From Charina bottae (taxonomy: Eukaryota; Chordata; Lepidosauria; Squamata; Charinaidae), in contig JALMGJ010000019.1 of NCBI GenBank assembly GCA_023362775.1, forward strand, positions 5,688,001-5,752,000: a DNA stretch of 64,000 nt, in the 5' to 3' direction. The notes beneath the pieces were generated by a model that worked only from the letters and a program-made list of their open reading frames with translations, ran no database searches and was not told the DNA's origin. A program made the position numbers and the translations under genes. Below are positions 33,800 through 45,256 of the stretch, one piece after another; position 1 is the first letter of the stretch, and every line of letters starts with the position of its first letter.

Positions 33800-33904
33800 G
33801 GATAAGAAAGTAAGGACTCATTTTGTGGTGCCTCTTTAGCCATCTCAGTAGATGGCAGCACTGAGCCAACTCTGGCTATTTCAAAAAACGCTAAGCAAAG
33901 TTGA

Positions 33905-34141
33905 GAGAGCCAGTTTGGTGTAGTGGTTAAGGCATCAGGCTAGAAACCAGGAGACCATGAGTTCTAGTCCCCCCTTAGGCACAAACCAGCTGGGTGACCT
34001 TGGGCCAGTCTCTCTCTCTCAGCCCTAGGAAGTAGGCAATGGCAAACCCCTTCTGAAAAACCTTACCAAGAAAACTGCAGGGACTAGTCCAGGCATTCAC
34101 CAGGAGTCAAAAACTGACTCGAAGGAAGGGGGGGGGGGGGG
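33905..34141 (+). mobile_element. tRNA-derived SINE, near full length
   Basis: 'gagccagtttggtgtagtgg' and 'ttaaggcatcaggctagaaa' form the tRNA-like head with an A-box region (TGGTGTAGTGG) and a B box (GAGTTCTAGTCC). The body follows: 'agctgggtgaccttgggccag', 'tctctctctcagccctagg', 'ggcaatggcaaaccccttctg', 'accaagaaaactgcaggg'. The end is 'caaaaactgactcgaagg' and a run of 13 G. This is a widespread squamate SINE. Other pieces lie at 9793, 12705, 48870, 51095 and 62041. Confidence 0.88.
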
Positions 34142-36257
34142 AAAGCAAGGAGAATCTCCTGAATACTTGGATGGGGGGCCATCAGCAAATCCTAAGAATA
34201 GATTGAGAAGTTTAAAAAAATATCCTGGAAGGAGACAGTGGCAAACCAATTGTTTATTACATGGTTAGAGTATGTCTATGTTGTTGAGAGAAGTTGAGTT
34301 TAACTTGAAGGAGACTATCGTTTTTTAGAACTGTTACTGGATCAGTTTAATAAAATATTTTCAGACAAAATTTTAAGCATTTTTTTTTATTCCCACTGAG
34401 ATTCCTTACCAAAATGGCTATAATCTGTTGTCAAGGTACATATAGTAATTTCCAGATGTTATTAATGGGGAGATAGGATTAGCATAACCCCTTTTTAAAG
34501 GTCCACATTTCAGTTTGAAAAGACCATGAACCTTGCAAATCAGGGTTGTGTTAAATAAACAAATACATAAACAAAACAAAATCACTGAAATCCCAAAACT
34601 GAAGTCCCAGAAGTTCAGATACAGAAATATAAAGTCTTGAATCCTGAGCCAATTCTACAATGGTACATGCATTGTTTATTTTATTTTCTACTTCTCCCTC
34701 ATTGTGCATAATGTGACTCTGATTTTGCTGTGCAAGAAGCCACAATTTCATCTTGGCTTTATATTCCTGAATCTTGTGTTAAAGGTTTTAAACAAGTTAT
34801 CTTGAATGTTCTCTCAAGGGCATGGAATGACAACTCCCAAAGTAATCTTGCATCGCAGACCATGAGGGCATCCTTAAGTTGATGGTTTAGCAGAAACAAC
34901 TGCCACCTGAGGGTAAGATCAATGCTGTTAACTCCCTGAATGAGAAAAAAGTGAACTGCATCCAACTACAAACATGCACAAAATTACTGGTGTTTTACCA
35001 CCTTTGCAATTTTGATCGGAGAGGTGCGAAAAGGTGTAAAGGAGTCCTCAGTGAAATGTGATGAGCAGAGAATCTTGCAATCCATTCAAGTGTTACTTCA
35101 TATTCAAATTGAATCACTGGATGTCTTCAGGGCTGGTTATACTTTCAATCAAGACAGCAGGAGAAAGCTATTTTTTCTGTTATATAACTGTCAGAAATCC
35201 AAAGGTGGTCACAAAACACACCAAAGACAGACACAGAGATAGAGAGAAGTAAAGTAAACCAAGAAGAAAGGAGGCAAACATTATTTTCCAGCAGGTTCTT
35301 TTCAACTGTTCTTCAAGATAACATAAAATGAGTGTCCCTTCCAGAACAAGATAATGAGGACAGGTGGATTCATCATGTGAGATATACAGTGACACACTGT
35401 TCTCTTGTATTGCCACAGCTCACTTCAAGTCCATTCCGGGGGAAAGGAAAACTAATTAAGACAACAGTTTATTTTGGCCCCAACAATCACAAACTGAGGA
35501 GTGCTTTACATTGTGACAACTTTCGCACTTGAAGCAATGACCTTAAACAGTTTAATTGCTTTGAGTTTCTAACCCCCAGGTAAACAAGAGCTCTGACATA
35601 TCTTCTCATAAGAGAAGAGAAGGGAAGGAAGCTTAATTATGTCTATATGATCAAATCATGCCCAGTGGATAAAAACTTTATAAGATTCTTCCATGTCCTT
35701 AGAGTAACGTAAGTAGAAGGGTAAGTAATATTGTTGTAAACAAAGATACTAGGGTCAGACATCCCCACCCTCTAGAGAACACCTATTGATGTTTTGAGCA
35801 GGGATTGATTTACCATTTCATTGTCAGAGAATGTTGTTGAACACTTGGAGTTTTCTTCAAGATTGTCTGATTAATAAAGCTTCTAGAAAGGTAGGTGGGA
35901 GAAATTCAGATTGCAGTCCTATAACCATTTATCTGGGAATAACTCAACAAATCTACCAAAGCTAGGTGACTGTTCAGTCATTCGATTGAACATCATCCCA
36001 TGATGATTTTATTCTGCTTGATTCCAAGCATTAGGTTTACAAAATCCCTCTTTCCCCTGCCCTCTGAATGCCAATACTCTTTAAAACAGTGGTGGATCCA
36101 GGAACAAAGTTCTATCCTAGTTGGAGGAATTGTGACCAAATGTTCATGCAATTAACAATCTTGAGAGGTTCCCGCATACTGATGAGTGAAAATTCTAGTG
36201 AAAACCCTAAAACAAGGCATATCATTGTTGGGTCTTTAATATAAAAAGTCACAAGAT

Positions 36258-36304
<47 letters not shown>

Positions 36305-38396
36305 GTCAAAAGCCTGCAAGAAGGAGGACAAGAAATCCTCTACTTTGACCACCTTATTTCATTAGCCCATCAACTGTGCAACATCCAGCGATGAAAGTAA
36401 TGGATACCGGAGTTTTAAAACATCCACGTATAAAGCCTCTACTCACAGGTTTGAAAGATGCCACTCTTTTGCCTTCCATAACTTATTTACATGCACTCTC
36501 CTATAGACAAACTCATTCTTACTGGTTTGATATCTTAGTCAATGTTTCAGGGGTCTGCAAATGCTCTTGCTTCATATGAAGTTGATGATATCATATGATG
36601 ATTTTAGAGTTGGTTGCCTGATAGTTTTGTTTTTGTTTTTTCCCCACTGCATTGAGGAACATGTATGGACACATATCTACTTGGAAATAAATTGAACACA
36701 GCAGATAGCAGATTACTGGCATTTTGTTTTCCTGATTTCACAGTACTATGTGCTATTGCCTGGCTATTAAGTTGGACTCTCTTGAACCCTAATTCTTCTT
36801 CACAGTAAAATATAAATTGATGGTAGTTTTATCTAGCTCCAGTGGAAGAAAGTGCTAATTACTAAATTATTTCCACTCACATTTTAAAAATTATTTACAC
36901 TTGTTTGGCTGTGCCCATCTCCATTTTTTCCCCACTTGTAGTTAAGAAGGAAGAAATTGATTATGGCATTGAACAAGTGTGCTGCTAACTCGATTTTGTT
37001 TCATTATTTGTCTCTTGATTCAATTAAAACAATTTTGAGTTAGAAGAAAAGACTGGAAAATCTTTTTGGAAAAGACAAGAAGACTTCCAAGGTTCCTTTC
37101 AACCTTATGGAACTGAAGTTAAATGAATACTATGCATTTCTGAAATCTGCCTCTTTTAAGGCAGAGATGGCCTTAAAGATGGGTTGATGAAAGAACAACA
37201 CAGCCTCCAAATTATCTAGCAAAGAACTAAACAAAATCATCATCATCATCATCATTCAAAACTCTTGTAAAAGAAAGCTCTTATTTTTCCACTGTCTCTT
37301 TTGGAGTGTCAGACTTAGCATGACCACTAAAGAACGACCATTGACATGATCTACTGCTTTTCATCACTATGTCTTATGGGGTTCCAAGAGAGTTAATGCT
37401 GCATTAACTAGCAATAGAAACAACTTGGCATACTAAGACACAATGCTAAAGAGAAAGAATATAGCATGGAAAAAGAAGAATTTGTAGCTTTCTCACCCCC
37501 ATCCTTAGAAACAGTGAATATTTAGGCCAATATCGGTAAGTGTTCGGTCATTGCTGATACCTAAACCTGATTGTTAGGAAACTTTCAATCATGCAGAATA
37601 TAAAAGTTTTGATCTTCAAAGGTGTAATGGACTAATCTGAGTCTATACTCAGAGTCCTGAAAGTTTTAGGCTCCAGGTTAGGTTGGTAGGAGAGAGCACC
37701 GAAGACAAGCATTCTGAAGCAAGAGAGATAGAGAAAGTGAGGCATGTGGCTGGCTATATTTGAGAAAGTGAGAGCCCAGAAATTGAATGAAGTCCTTGTC
37801 AACCCAAAAGAGTTCTGATAGGCATAAAGTTTAATTAGTGATAAAACAGCAACTTATATCAAAGAGCCCCTCACACCGCTCAATATCTCCTCAGTATTCT
37901 CCATATAAAGAGCTGGATTGGCAACATTGAATATTGTCTGTAATAATGCCAGTTGCATCAGAAAAGCTGGTTTGATTTATTGTTTCAAAGCAGGTCACTG
38001 CCTTGATTTGCGAACCTGCTTTGATCAAAGCTTTGTTGAATTGAAGCTTTCTTTCAAAGCTTCGCACAACCTACTCAATACTTCTAATTCTGCTTCTGCG
38101 TTAATTGTATATTGATATTCATTGACACATTTGTTGTTTTGTGGGTTTCTTGTGGGGGAGGGGGCATTGTCTTCTACAAGAGATCATTCATCAGATTGAC
38201 AGTCAGTTTTGCCTTCCAGACTTTAAAAAAGTAAAAGAGTTTATTTAATATGCTAACCTAATACAATATATCTAGCTTTGTTAATGTAAAGATTTTCCTC
38301 TTCCCTATCTTCCATCAGGTAAGGAATCTGTGAGGAAAACAGTTTGGGCAATTTTATTGCCAAAAATAACTAAATAAATGCCCCAACCGTTATTGT
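34142..38396. other. Unassigned DNA with short ATC microsatellites
   Basis: The longest stretch without a recognised element. (ATC)n arrays occur at 36260-36302 (about 14 units) and 37237-37254. Stretch 35166-35480 has LTR-like composition ('tgtcagaaatccaaagg' at its left edge), but no right end or target duplication was found. No coding signal. Confidence 0.4.
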
Positions 38397-38413
38397 TTGT
38401 TTGTTTTTAACCC

Positions 38414-38700
38414 TGACTGCTCATTGGAAGGACAGATACTGAAGCTGAAGCTCAAGTACTTTGGCCACCTAATGCGAAGAGAGGACTCACTGGAAAAGAC
38501 CCTGATGCTGGGAAAGACTGAAGGCAAAAGAAGAAGGGGACGGCAGAGGATGAGATGGTTAGATAGCATCACCAATGTGATGAACATGAACTTGAGTAAA
38601 CTCCGGGAGGCAGTGGAGGACAGGAAGGCCTGGCGTGCTATGGTCCATGAGGTCACGAAGAGTCGGACACGACTAAATGACTGAACAACAACAAAATTGT
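38414..38700 (+). mobile_element. BovB (RTE) LINE 3' end, 5'-truncated, youngest copy
   Basis: The coding part is still open: KYFGHLMRREDSLEKTLMLG (about 38455-38515), GKRRRGRQRMRWLDSI (about 38522-38570) and the C-terminus EVTKSRTRLND ending at the stop at 38682-38684. This matches the end of the BovB reverse transcriptase protein, followed by the short tail 'ctgaacaacaac'. It is truncated at about 38414, after 'ctgactgctcattgg'. Intact frame and high resemblance suggest it is younger than the BovB copies at 21340 and 46352. Confidence 0.92.
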
Positions 38701-39255
38701 TATTCTTCCTAGAAAGATTTGGGAGAATTCTTGGTTCAGTGTTCTCAGGAGAAATTTTCATTAGTTTAGCGAGCATTCTCAAGAGGGTTTCATGCATCCC
38801 AGGTGAGACTGTCTTTAATCAGAGCAAAGATAGTAGCAGAAAGCCCATGGAAAAGATTAAAGAAGGAAAAAAAATATTTCTCAGAAATCCATTTCAGAAT
38901 CAGCTTCACTTTTACAGAAAATTAATCTTACTTACATATAAGAAAAGTATACTTCAGTCTAATTAAAATACTGTCTTCAAAGAAAAGTGATGTGTACATT
39001 ATTGATTGGTTATAAAACAGGAATCTCTGTTTTCTCAAAGACTGTGTACAGTTAAGAGATGCTTATGTTAAGAATGGTGACATATTCCTAACTATAAAGT
39101 TTGGCGATGTTGGCTGGAATGTATACACAAAGAGTTATAAAGGGCCATTGTACTGCTGGTGGTTTTACTAGAATATTGACAAGGAGGAATTGGATAGTGA
39201 GGTGTACCTTTTCCCCTTAGGTGCAAGATACATACAGTGGAACTTTATATTCCCA
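38701..39255. other. Unassigned DNA
   Basis: No element or gene recognised. Confidence 0.4.
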
Positions 39256-40225
39256 TGTAATGGCTGAGTATGTAATATAGAATTAAGCAAACATTTATTT
39301 TAATCACTATAGGTTTATACCTGGATTATACATTTTTGCCCTATCCTTGGTGGGTTGACTTTGTAGAATAAGATGATCTTTCTCATCTTTAATTTCAGGG
39401 CCTTAGGAAACAGATATTCCTTAACTTTGAGAGGGTCTCATCACCATCTGGTTTAAACAAATATCCCTTAACCTTGATGGTCTCATCCTTGGCAGGAATC
39501 CACACCCTTGAATTTTGATTGTCTCATTACTGGCAGGAGTAGGCAAGCCATTCCAAGATATGGTAAAGTAATTCTCCTCATCCTTAGAAAAGTCCAGTGA
39601 GAAGAGACCATCAAAAAGAGGTGTGAGTAATAGTGGGTCAGAGCCTATATAAGCTGATCATAACCCCCCCCTCCCCATGGCATGGAACTTTGATGTAGAC
39701 CTAACTGGGAGGGTGATGCATATTTCCTGGTTTTTGTAATGGTACATGGGAATGACCTTGGGAGACAGGTGGAAGAGATGCTGCATAGGGAGCGATCAGA
39801 CAAGAGGGGGAGGAGCCCACATCTGCATGAGAAAGAAACTTGGAAAGGAACCTCCCGAACTTTTCAGGTTGTAAAAAGAGACGGTGGGATATTTGTACTT
39901 TCAGACTTGCAAGATTCTCTCAATGTAGCCTTACAATGAAGTAGAGTTAGCTCACCTGGTTGTGTTTCCTGTCTGGTCTACCTGGGAAGGCCGACAATTT
40001 GAAGGGGTCCACCCACTGTCATATCTTTGGGGTTCCCTGACTGGCAGAACAGACTTCCTTCATCTTATTGTATTCTTGAATATTCTTTTATTGCCATCTC
40101 ATGTTTTGTTATTATATTATTGTCTTACACTGTCTTGGAATAAAGCCTTAGATATTCATACTGGTGTGGTTATTGCTTCCAAAGCCAGAAGGACCTGTGA
40201 TCCAGCCCTGCACCAATCTATGACT
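39256..40225 (+). mobile_element. LTR (family B), interrupted by a family A solo LTR
   Basis: Starts TGTAATGG at about 39256 and shares an ordered set of blocks with the minus-strand copy at 46660-47215: GAATTAAGCAAACA, GATGATCTTTCT, GGCAGGA, GCCTATATAAGCTG (TATA, 39645-39655), GGGTGATGCATAT, CTTGAATATTCTTT, GGAATA...CAT.CTGGTGTGGT. A polyadenylation signal AATAAA lies at about 40139-40144. Between the GATGCATAT and CTTTGGGG blocks the family A LTR (39735-39996) is inserted; the other copy is continuous there. The right end was not fixed. No coding interior follows. Confidence 0.72.
39735..39996 (+). mobile_element. Solo LTR (family A), nested
   Basis: Begins TGTAATGGTACATGGGAATG and ends GGCCGACA, collinear with the LTR at 1278-1539 (same length, 262 bp). 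Shared blocks are GGGAATGACCTT, GAGACAGG, CTTTCAGACTTGCAAGA, GTGTTTCCTGTCT and CTACCT. The flanks GTTTT and ATTTG do not form a clean 5-bp duplication, probably through later mutation. It interrupts the family B LTR and is therefore the younger insertion. Confidence 0.82.
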
Positions 40226-42504
40226 TACTCTAAAGAAGATATACTTTTTTTTAACAATGTATGCAGAGAAACTTTTAGAGATTTATTCATTATATTTTTA
40301 ATGTGCGCAACATTAAATGTTCTCTGGATTACTTACCTCTATGGATATTCCGTTGGTGGAGTCTAGTATAAAAAATTTAATCCCTTGCTCCTCACTACAG
40401 ACGGCTCTAAATTGTACTTCTTCACATATGTTTTTACATGGCAAAAAGGTGATCCATTGATCTAAAACCAAATGCTAGTTTTTAAGGTTATATCAATTTC
40501 CCGCCCAACACTTCTCTCCCCCCCCCCGCCCCCGCGATATAACTGCCAATTATTTCCTGAACTAACTCAGTAGTAATTGTTTCACCTTATTCAAAAATCA
40601 ACTGCTTCTGCTGAATGAAGATGTGGAACAAATGTTTTTGGGTGAAATCAAGGTCACAAATGTATTCATGCTAAAGTTTGGCAAGGAATTCAAAGTGAAA
40701 TGTAATTCTTTATTGAACTCTCAATTTAATTAGGATACATGGTAAATCATGGGGAATAGAGAGAGGGAAATACATATTCACTTTTGCTTAAAATGGCATC
40801 TCACTGTCACCCAAGTCCTGATCTTCAGTGGTGGCCTTGTTTTCTCCTGTGAAGTCCCTGAACCAGCTGATAGAACCATCCTCATTTCCATTCTTATTTG
40901 AAGCATTCTTTTTTTATCTTCTTCAAGTTTATTTTTTCTACTCAACTTCTTTCCCATTTGTTCCTTCCTTTCCTTTCTCCAGAACTGGAAGCAAGTGGAG
41001 ATCTCCTAGGGTGGGATGTGCTCCTTTCCAAGCATATGATCTGACCTCAAAGTGAATCTTTCTAAGCTACTCTGATGCTAGGCTGAATATCCTGTCATTT
41101 GTTGAGAATGTCCTGTGGCTTTTATACAGCTGGTATGGGAATGTTATATGGTTGGAAAATGCTTCATCATTAAGTGGCTATACCAATATCCACCATATTG
41201 ACTCCCTGAATTATTCTCTATGCCTAGGGTTTGTGACAGTTGTAGCCCAATAATTCTGGTGTGTGTGTGAGAGAGAGTGTGGAGGAGGAGGAATCAGTTG
41301 GCAAAACCTTTTCAAAGCAAATAAAATGACAGATCTGTACAACCCTAGTTTTATTTGGTTTTTATAGTCTGCTATTCAGAAAGGAAAAGAAATTGTAACA
41401 TTCTGTGCATGCATAAATGGATTTTGACAGTAAATCACCCAATAATTAGAAATGGAAATTACACTAGGTTCCATAAAAGCTGACATATCTCTGTTTAGAA
41501 AACAGAACAGAGTTAGACTTATTTTCCACCTACCTTAAATTATGAATTGTGTCTAGGAGTCGGCCATGAAAAAAAATTTTTTTTCATTAAACTTAAAAGC
41601 ATGTTTATTAAACTAAAAAGTCAACATCAGGAAGAAGTGTATCATATCCCTTAAATACATAGAGAAATATAGAGCTGTACTAATCAAGCCTTTTTCTTCT
41701 GCAACTTCCATTATCCTGATTATCTATCATTAAATCAGTAACAGAAGTAATAACCTACTGGTTTAAAAGGAACAATATTTTTACTCTGGTAGAACAGAAG
41801 GAGAGTTTTTAAGAGTATAAAGTTAGAAAGCGGGTAAAACCAAATGTCTGTTATTGCTACTATGGCTCCAATACATGTTCCCTTGGGAGTAAACCCCATT
41901 GCACTGGAGTAGATGATCATAAGACTGAATTACAAGTTTCTTCTCTTCTAGCTCTGTCTTATTGTTTGCATGCAATAGAAGGATATGATTAAAATATTTT
42001 TGGAATTTTTAATCACTAAGATCATCTGAGCTTCATCACCCATTTATTTTCACTCATTTATTTTCCACTAAAGCTGAGAGTCAAAGTATTCAAGAGAAAG
42101 GTGGAACTTACATCCTTCTGGGCAAAGAACGTATTTTCTATTTTTTTTTTTTAAATGATAGCGCATGTTTCCTTTGGGCAGAGATTTCATAATATTTTAC
42201 AAGAACAGATAAATCTTTATGTGTAATTTGCTGTGTTATTATTAAATATATATGTGATATAGTTATTTGATGTATATCAATTTAGCATGTTAATTCTAAG
42301 GGTTACTTTTGTTTGTCCTTGCTTGCTTTGCTAATACATCTTAACAATTAATTAGAGTATCTGTTGGACATGGGTACAATATAGAACCTTTTATCTTTTC
42401 TAAATTGTTCTTTTTCATTGCTTCTTGTGCATTTTTAAAAAATCGCAATAAAAATAAATGTTAAAAGAGAGATTATCTGATCATTTACTAAACTCCCTCC
42501 CCCT
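40226..42504. other. Unassigned AT-rich DNA
   Basis: C-rich run at 40510-40535 and T/A-rich runs; no element, exon or conserved motif recognised. Confidence 0.4.
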
Positions 42505-42514
42505 TTTCAACATG

Positions 42515-42545
<31 letters not shown>

Positions 42546-42712
42546 ATTTAAATTTATCCCCGCCCATCTCCCGGAATAGGGGACTCTGGGCGGTTTACAG
42601 GATAACAATAGTTAAAATCTATAAATAAAATTACAAACAGTATAAAAATAATTATAAATCCTGAGATTTTCTATTTAAAAGGAGCCCACTTTATCTCTGA
42701 AGTTTATTTGTT
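42505..42712 (-). mobile_element. LINE 3'-tail copy (CR1/L2 group)
   Basis: (ATTT)n run at 42515-42546, then 'atccccgcccatctcccgg', 'ggactctgggcggtttacagg' and an AT-rich 3' UTR ending about 42712, where a second tail of the same family starts. It is a separate insertion joined tail-to-body with the next one. Confidence 0.85.
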
Positions 42713-42713
42713 T

Positions 42714-44413
42714 ATTTATTATTTATTATTTAAATTTATCCCCGCCCATCTCCCGGAATAAGGGACTCTGGGAGGTTTACAGGATAATAATGGTTAAAAA
42801 ACTATACATAAAAATTACAGATCATATAAAATAATTATAAATTATGAATCCAGATGTATAAGATATTCGTTAAAGAAGGACAATAAAATCAAGGGATTAG
42901 CCATCTCCATGAGGAACTATCCCTTCCTCCATCCCATGCCAGGCGGCAGAACCAGGTCTTCAGCTCTTTCCTAAAGGTCGGGAGGGAGGAGATCTGTCTC
43001 AACTCTGGGGGGAAGCTGTTCCATAGCGTGGGCGCTGTCACGGAGAAGGCCTGCCTCCTAGACCCCATCAGATGACATTCTCTAATTCCCATGGGGAACT
43101 CTGGGCGGTTCACAATAAACAAGTTAAAATAAGGTTTAAAATCTCAATTATACAATAAATATAAATTGAATTGAAAATCCAGATGGTAATGGAATAGTTA
43201 AAAGAAGGACAGTTATAAAATTACAGGATTAACCACCCCCATGAGGAACTATCCCTTCCTCCATCCCATGCCAGGCGGCAGAACCAGGTCTTCAGCTCTT
43301 TCCTAAAGGTCGGGAGGGAGGAGATCTGTCTCAACTCTGGGGGGAAGCTGTTCCATAGCGTGGGCGCTGTCACGGAGAAGGCCCGCCTCCTAGACCCCAT
43401 CAGATGACATTCTCTAATTCCCATGGGGAACTCTGGGCGGTTCACAATAAACAAGTAAAATAAGGTTTAAAATCTCAATTATACAATAAATATAAATTGA
43501 ATTGAAAATCCAGATGGTAATGGAATAGTTAAAAGAAGGACAGTTATAAAATTACGGGATTAACCACCCCCATGAGGAACTATCCCTTCCTCCATCCCAT
43601 GCCAGGCGGCAGAACCAGGTCTTCAGCTCTTTCCTAAAGGTCGGGAGGGAGGAGATCTGTCTCAACTCTGGGGGGAAGCTGTTCCATAGCGTGGGCGCTG
43701 TCACAGAGAAGGCCCGCCTCCTAGACCCCATCAGATGACATTCTCTAATTCCCATGGGGAACTCTGGGCGGTTCACAATAAACAAGTTAAAATAAGGTTT
43801 AAAATCTCAATTATACAATAAATATAAATTGAATTGAAAATCCAGATGGTAATGGAATAGTTAAAAGAAGGACAGTTATAAAATTACGGGATTAACCACC
43901 CCCATGAGGAACTATCCCTTCCTCCATCCCATGCCAGGCGGCAGAACCAGGTCTTCAGCTCTTTCCTAAAGGTCGGGAGGGAGGAGATCTGTCTCAACTC
44001 TGGGAGCAAGATGTTCCATAGCGTGGGCGCTGTCACAGAGAAGGCCCACCTCCTAGACCCCATCAGATGACATTCTCTAATTCCCATGGGGAACTCTGGG
44101 CGGTTCACAATAAACAAGTTAAAATAAGGTTTAAAATCTCAATTATACAATAAATATAAATTGAATTGAAAATCCAGATGGTAATGGAATAGTTAAAAGA
44201 AGGACAGTTATAAAATTACGGGATTAACCACCCCCATGAGGAACTATCCCTTCCTCCATCCCATGCCAGGCGGCAGAACCAGGTCTTCAGCTCTTTCCTA
44301 AAGGTCGGGAGGGAGGAGATCTGTCTCAACTCTGGGGGGAAGCTGTTCCATAGCGTGGGCGCTGTCACGGAGAAGGCCCGCCTCCTAGACCCCATCAGAT
44401 GACATTCTCTAAT
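42714..44413 (-). mobile_element. LINE 3' end expanded into a ~331-bp tandem array (5 units)
   Basis: The minus strand is the C-terminus plus 3' UTR of a CR1/L2-group LINE, with one original tail at 42714-42780. From about 43093 the unit 'gggaactctgggcggttcac ... tctctaattcccat' repeats head to tail. Starts are at about 43093, 43425, 43756 and 44088 (spacings 332, 331, 332), and the array stops inside a unit at 44413. Each unit carries the same piece of ORF2 (minus-strand peptide with AFSVTAPTLWNSFPPELRQI and KELKTWFCRLAWDGGRD). Units differ by only a few bases (for example ILLPELRQ in the fourth). The first unit has a different AT-rich spacer from the other four. Confidence 0.93.
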
Positions 44414-44557
44414 TGATGGCCCTGTGAGAATTATGCCTTCTTCTTGCCATTCTATAATACTCTTGATGCATTGTTAGTACTGTTAGCAACTACGGTGTTC
44501 CACAGTAAGTACTGTGTTGCTCTACTACTTGCTCTTCCCTTTCTGGTTTAAGGCATG

Positions 44558-44633
44558 GAAAGGAAGGAAGGAAGGAAGGAAGGAAGGAAGGAAGGAAGGA
44601 AGGAAGGAAGGAAGGAAGGAAGGAAGGAAGGAA
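44558..44633. repeat. Microsatellite (GGAA)n
   Basis: About 18 GGAA/AAGG units. Confidence 0.98.
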
Positions 44634-44644
44634 AGATATTCATG

Positions 44645-44770
44645 TTAGTTTTATTTATTTATTAAACAAATGTATATAGCTGCTCATCTAAGCAAAGGAA
44701 AGCTGGGCAGAGATAAAAACAATACAAATTTTCAAACAATTAAGAGAAAATAAATCAGTAAAAAAATCTT
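44645..44770 (-). mobile_element. LINE 3'-tail fragment
   Basis: TTTATTTATTTATTAAAC then 'tatatagctgctcatct' and 'aagctgggcagagataaaaacaat', an eroded form of the LINE tail. Confidence 0.45.
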
Positions 44771-44820
44771 ACTTAAGAACCTGACATATCTTAACATACC
44801 CATGCCCACACCAGAGCTTC

Positions 44821-44824
<4 letters not shown>

Positions 44825-44860
<36 letters not shown>

Positions 44861-45256
44861 TTTTATCTTATTTATACCCCGCCTATCCCCTCCCTAATGG
44901 AGGGCTCTAGGCGGCTTACAACATCATTGCATATATATTTAATTATACATCCATATATATTACAGTACCCGCGCGATTAGGGAGGGGGTGAGGGAACCAG
45001 CTCTTCTTTCCAGGCATCGGAACTACAAGCCCCAGAATGCCTTGCTTTCGGAGCCGGCTGCTGACATCCCGGAAGTTGTTAATTGGGGTCCGTCGTCCTC
45101 TGCCGCCGTCCTCAGCCGCCATCCACGGGCTTCTCCAGCTCTTCGTCTTCGGTTTCGAGGCGACTCCCCGACAGGATGCCAGCATATTGCCCCACGTGAG
45201 TGGTACCCATTTATCTACCTGCTATTTAGCTTTCGAATCGCTGGGTTGGCAGAGGG
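44825..45256 (-). mobile_element. Chimeric SINE, second copy (head missing)
   Basis: Reverse complement of the same composite found at 8413-8932. In minus-strand order it has TTGCCAACCCAGCGATTCG... (45255-45230), the AGTAGATAAATGGGTACCA domain, 'tggggcaata', and a CpG-rich body with ATGGCGGCTGAGGACGGCGG (about 45123-45104). Then come the ZNF143-like site, an AT-rich link, 'gttgtaagccgcctagagc', 'ggggataggcggggtataaa' and a (TAAA)n tail at 44826-44862. The tRNA head is absent, and a LINE fragment abuts at 45257. The minus-strand body is open (44943-45185) and starts ATG in a good context, but the two copies do not share the same frame, so I do not call a gene. Confidence 0.78.
45022..45040 (+). 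promoter_or_regulatory. ZNF143/THAP11-like motif in the second chimeric SINE
   Basis: ACTACAAGCCCCAGAATGC: complete ACTACA block and CCCAGAATGC block at the normal spacing of the vertebrate ZNF143/Staf-THAP11 promoter motif. The equivalent site in the first copy is at 8721-8739. Occupancy is inference. Confidence 0.55.

Noticed and set aside
35166..35480. Possible minus-strand LTR ending at 'tgtcagaaatcc'
   Set aside because: No second end or duplication could be found.
42889..44117. Four similar 77-codon minus-strand frames as a tandem gene family
   Set aside because: Each is the C-terminus of a LINE ORF2 lacking the rest of the protein; the frames repeat because the DNA unit is tandem, not because of gene duplication.
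42714..44413. CRISPR-like repeat array
   Set aside because: Units are 331 bp of LINE sequence, directly abutting with no spacers, in a vertebrate genome.
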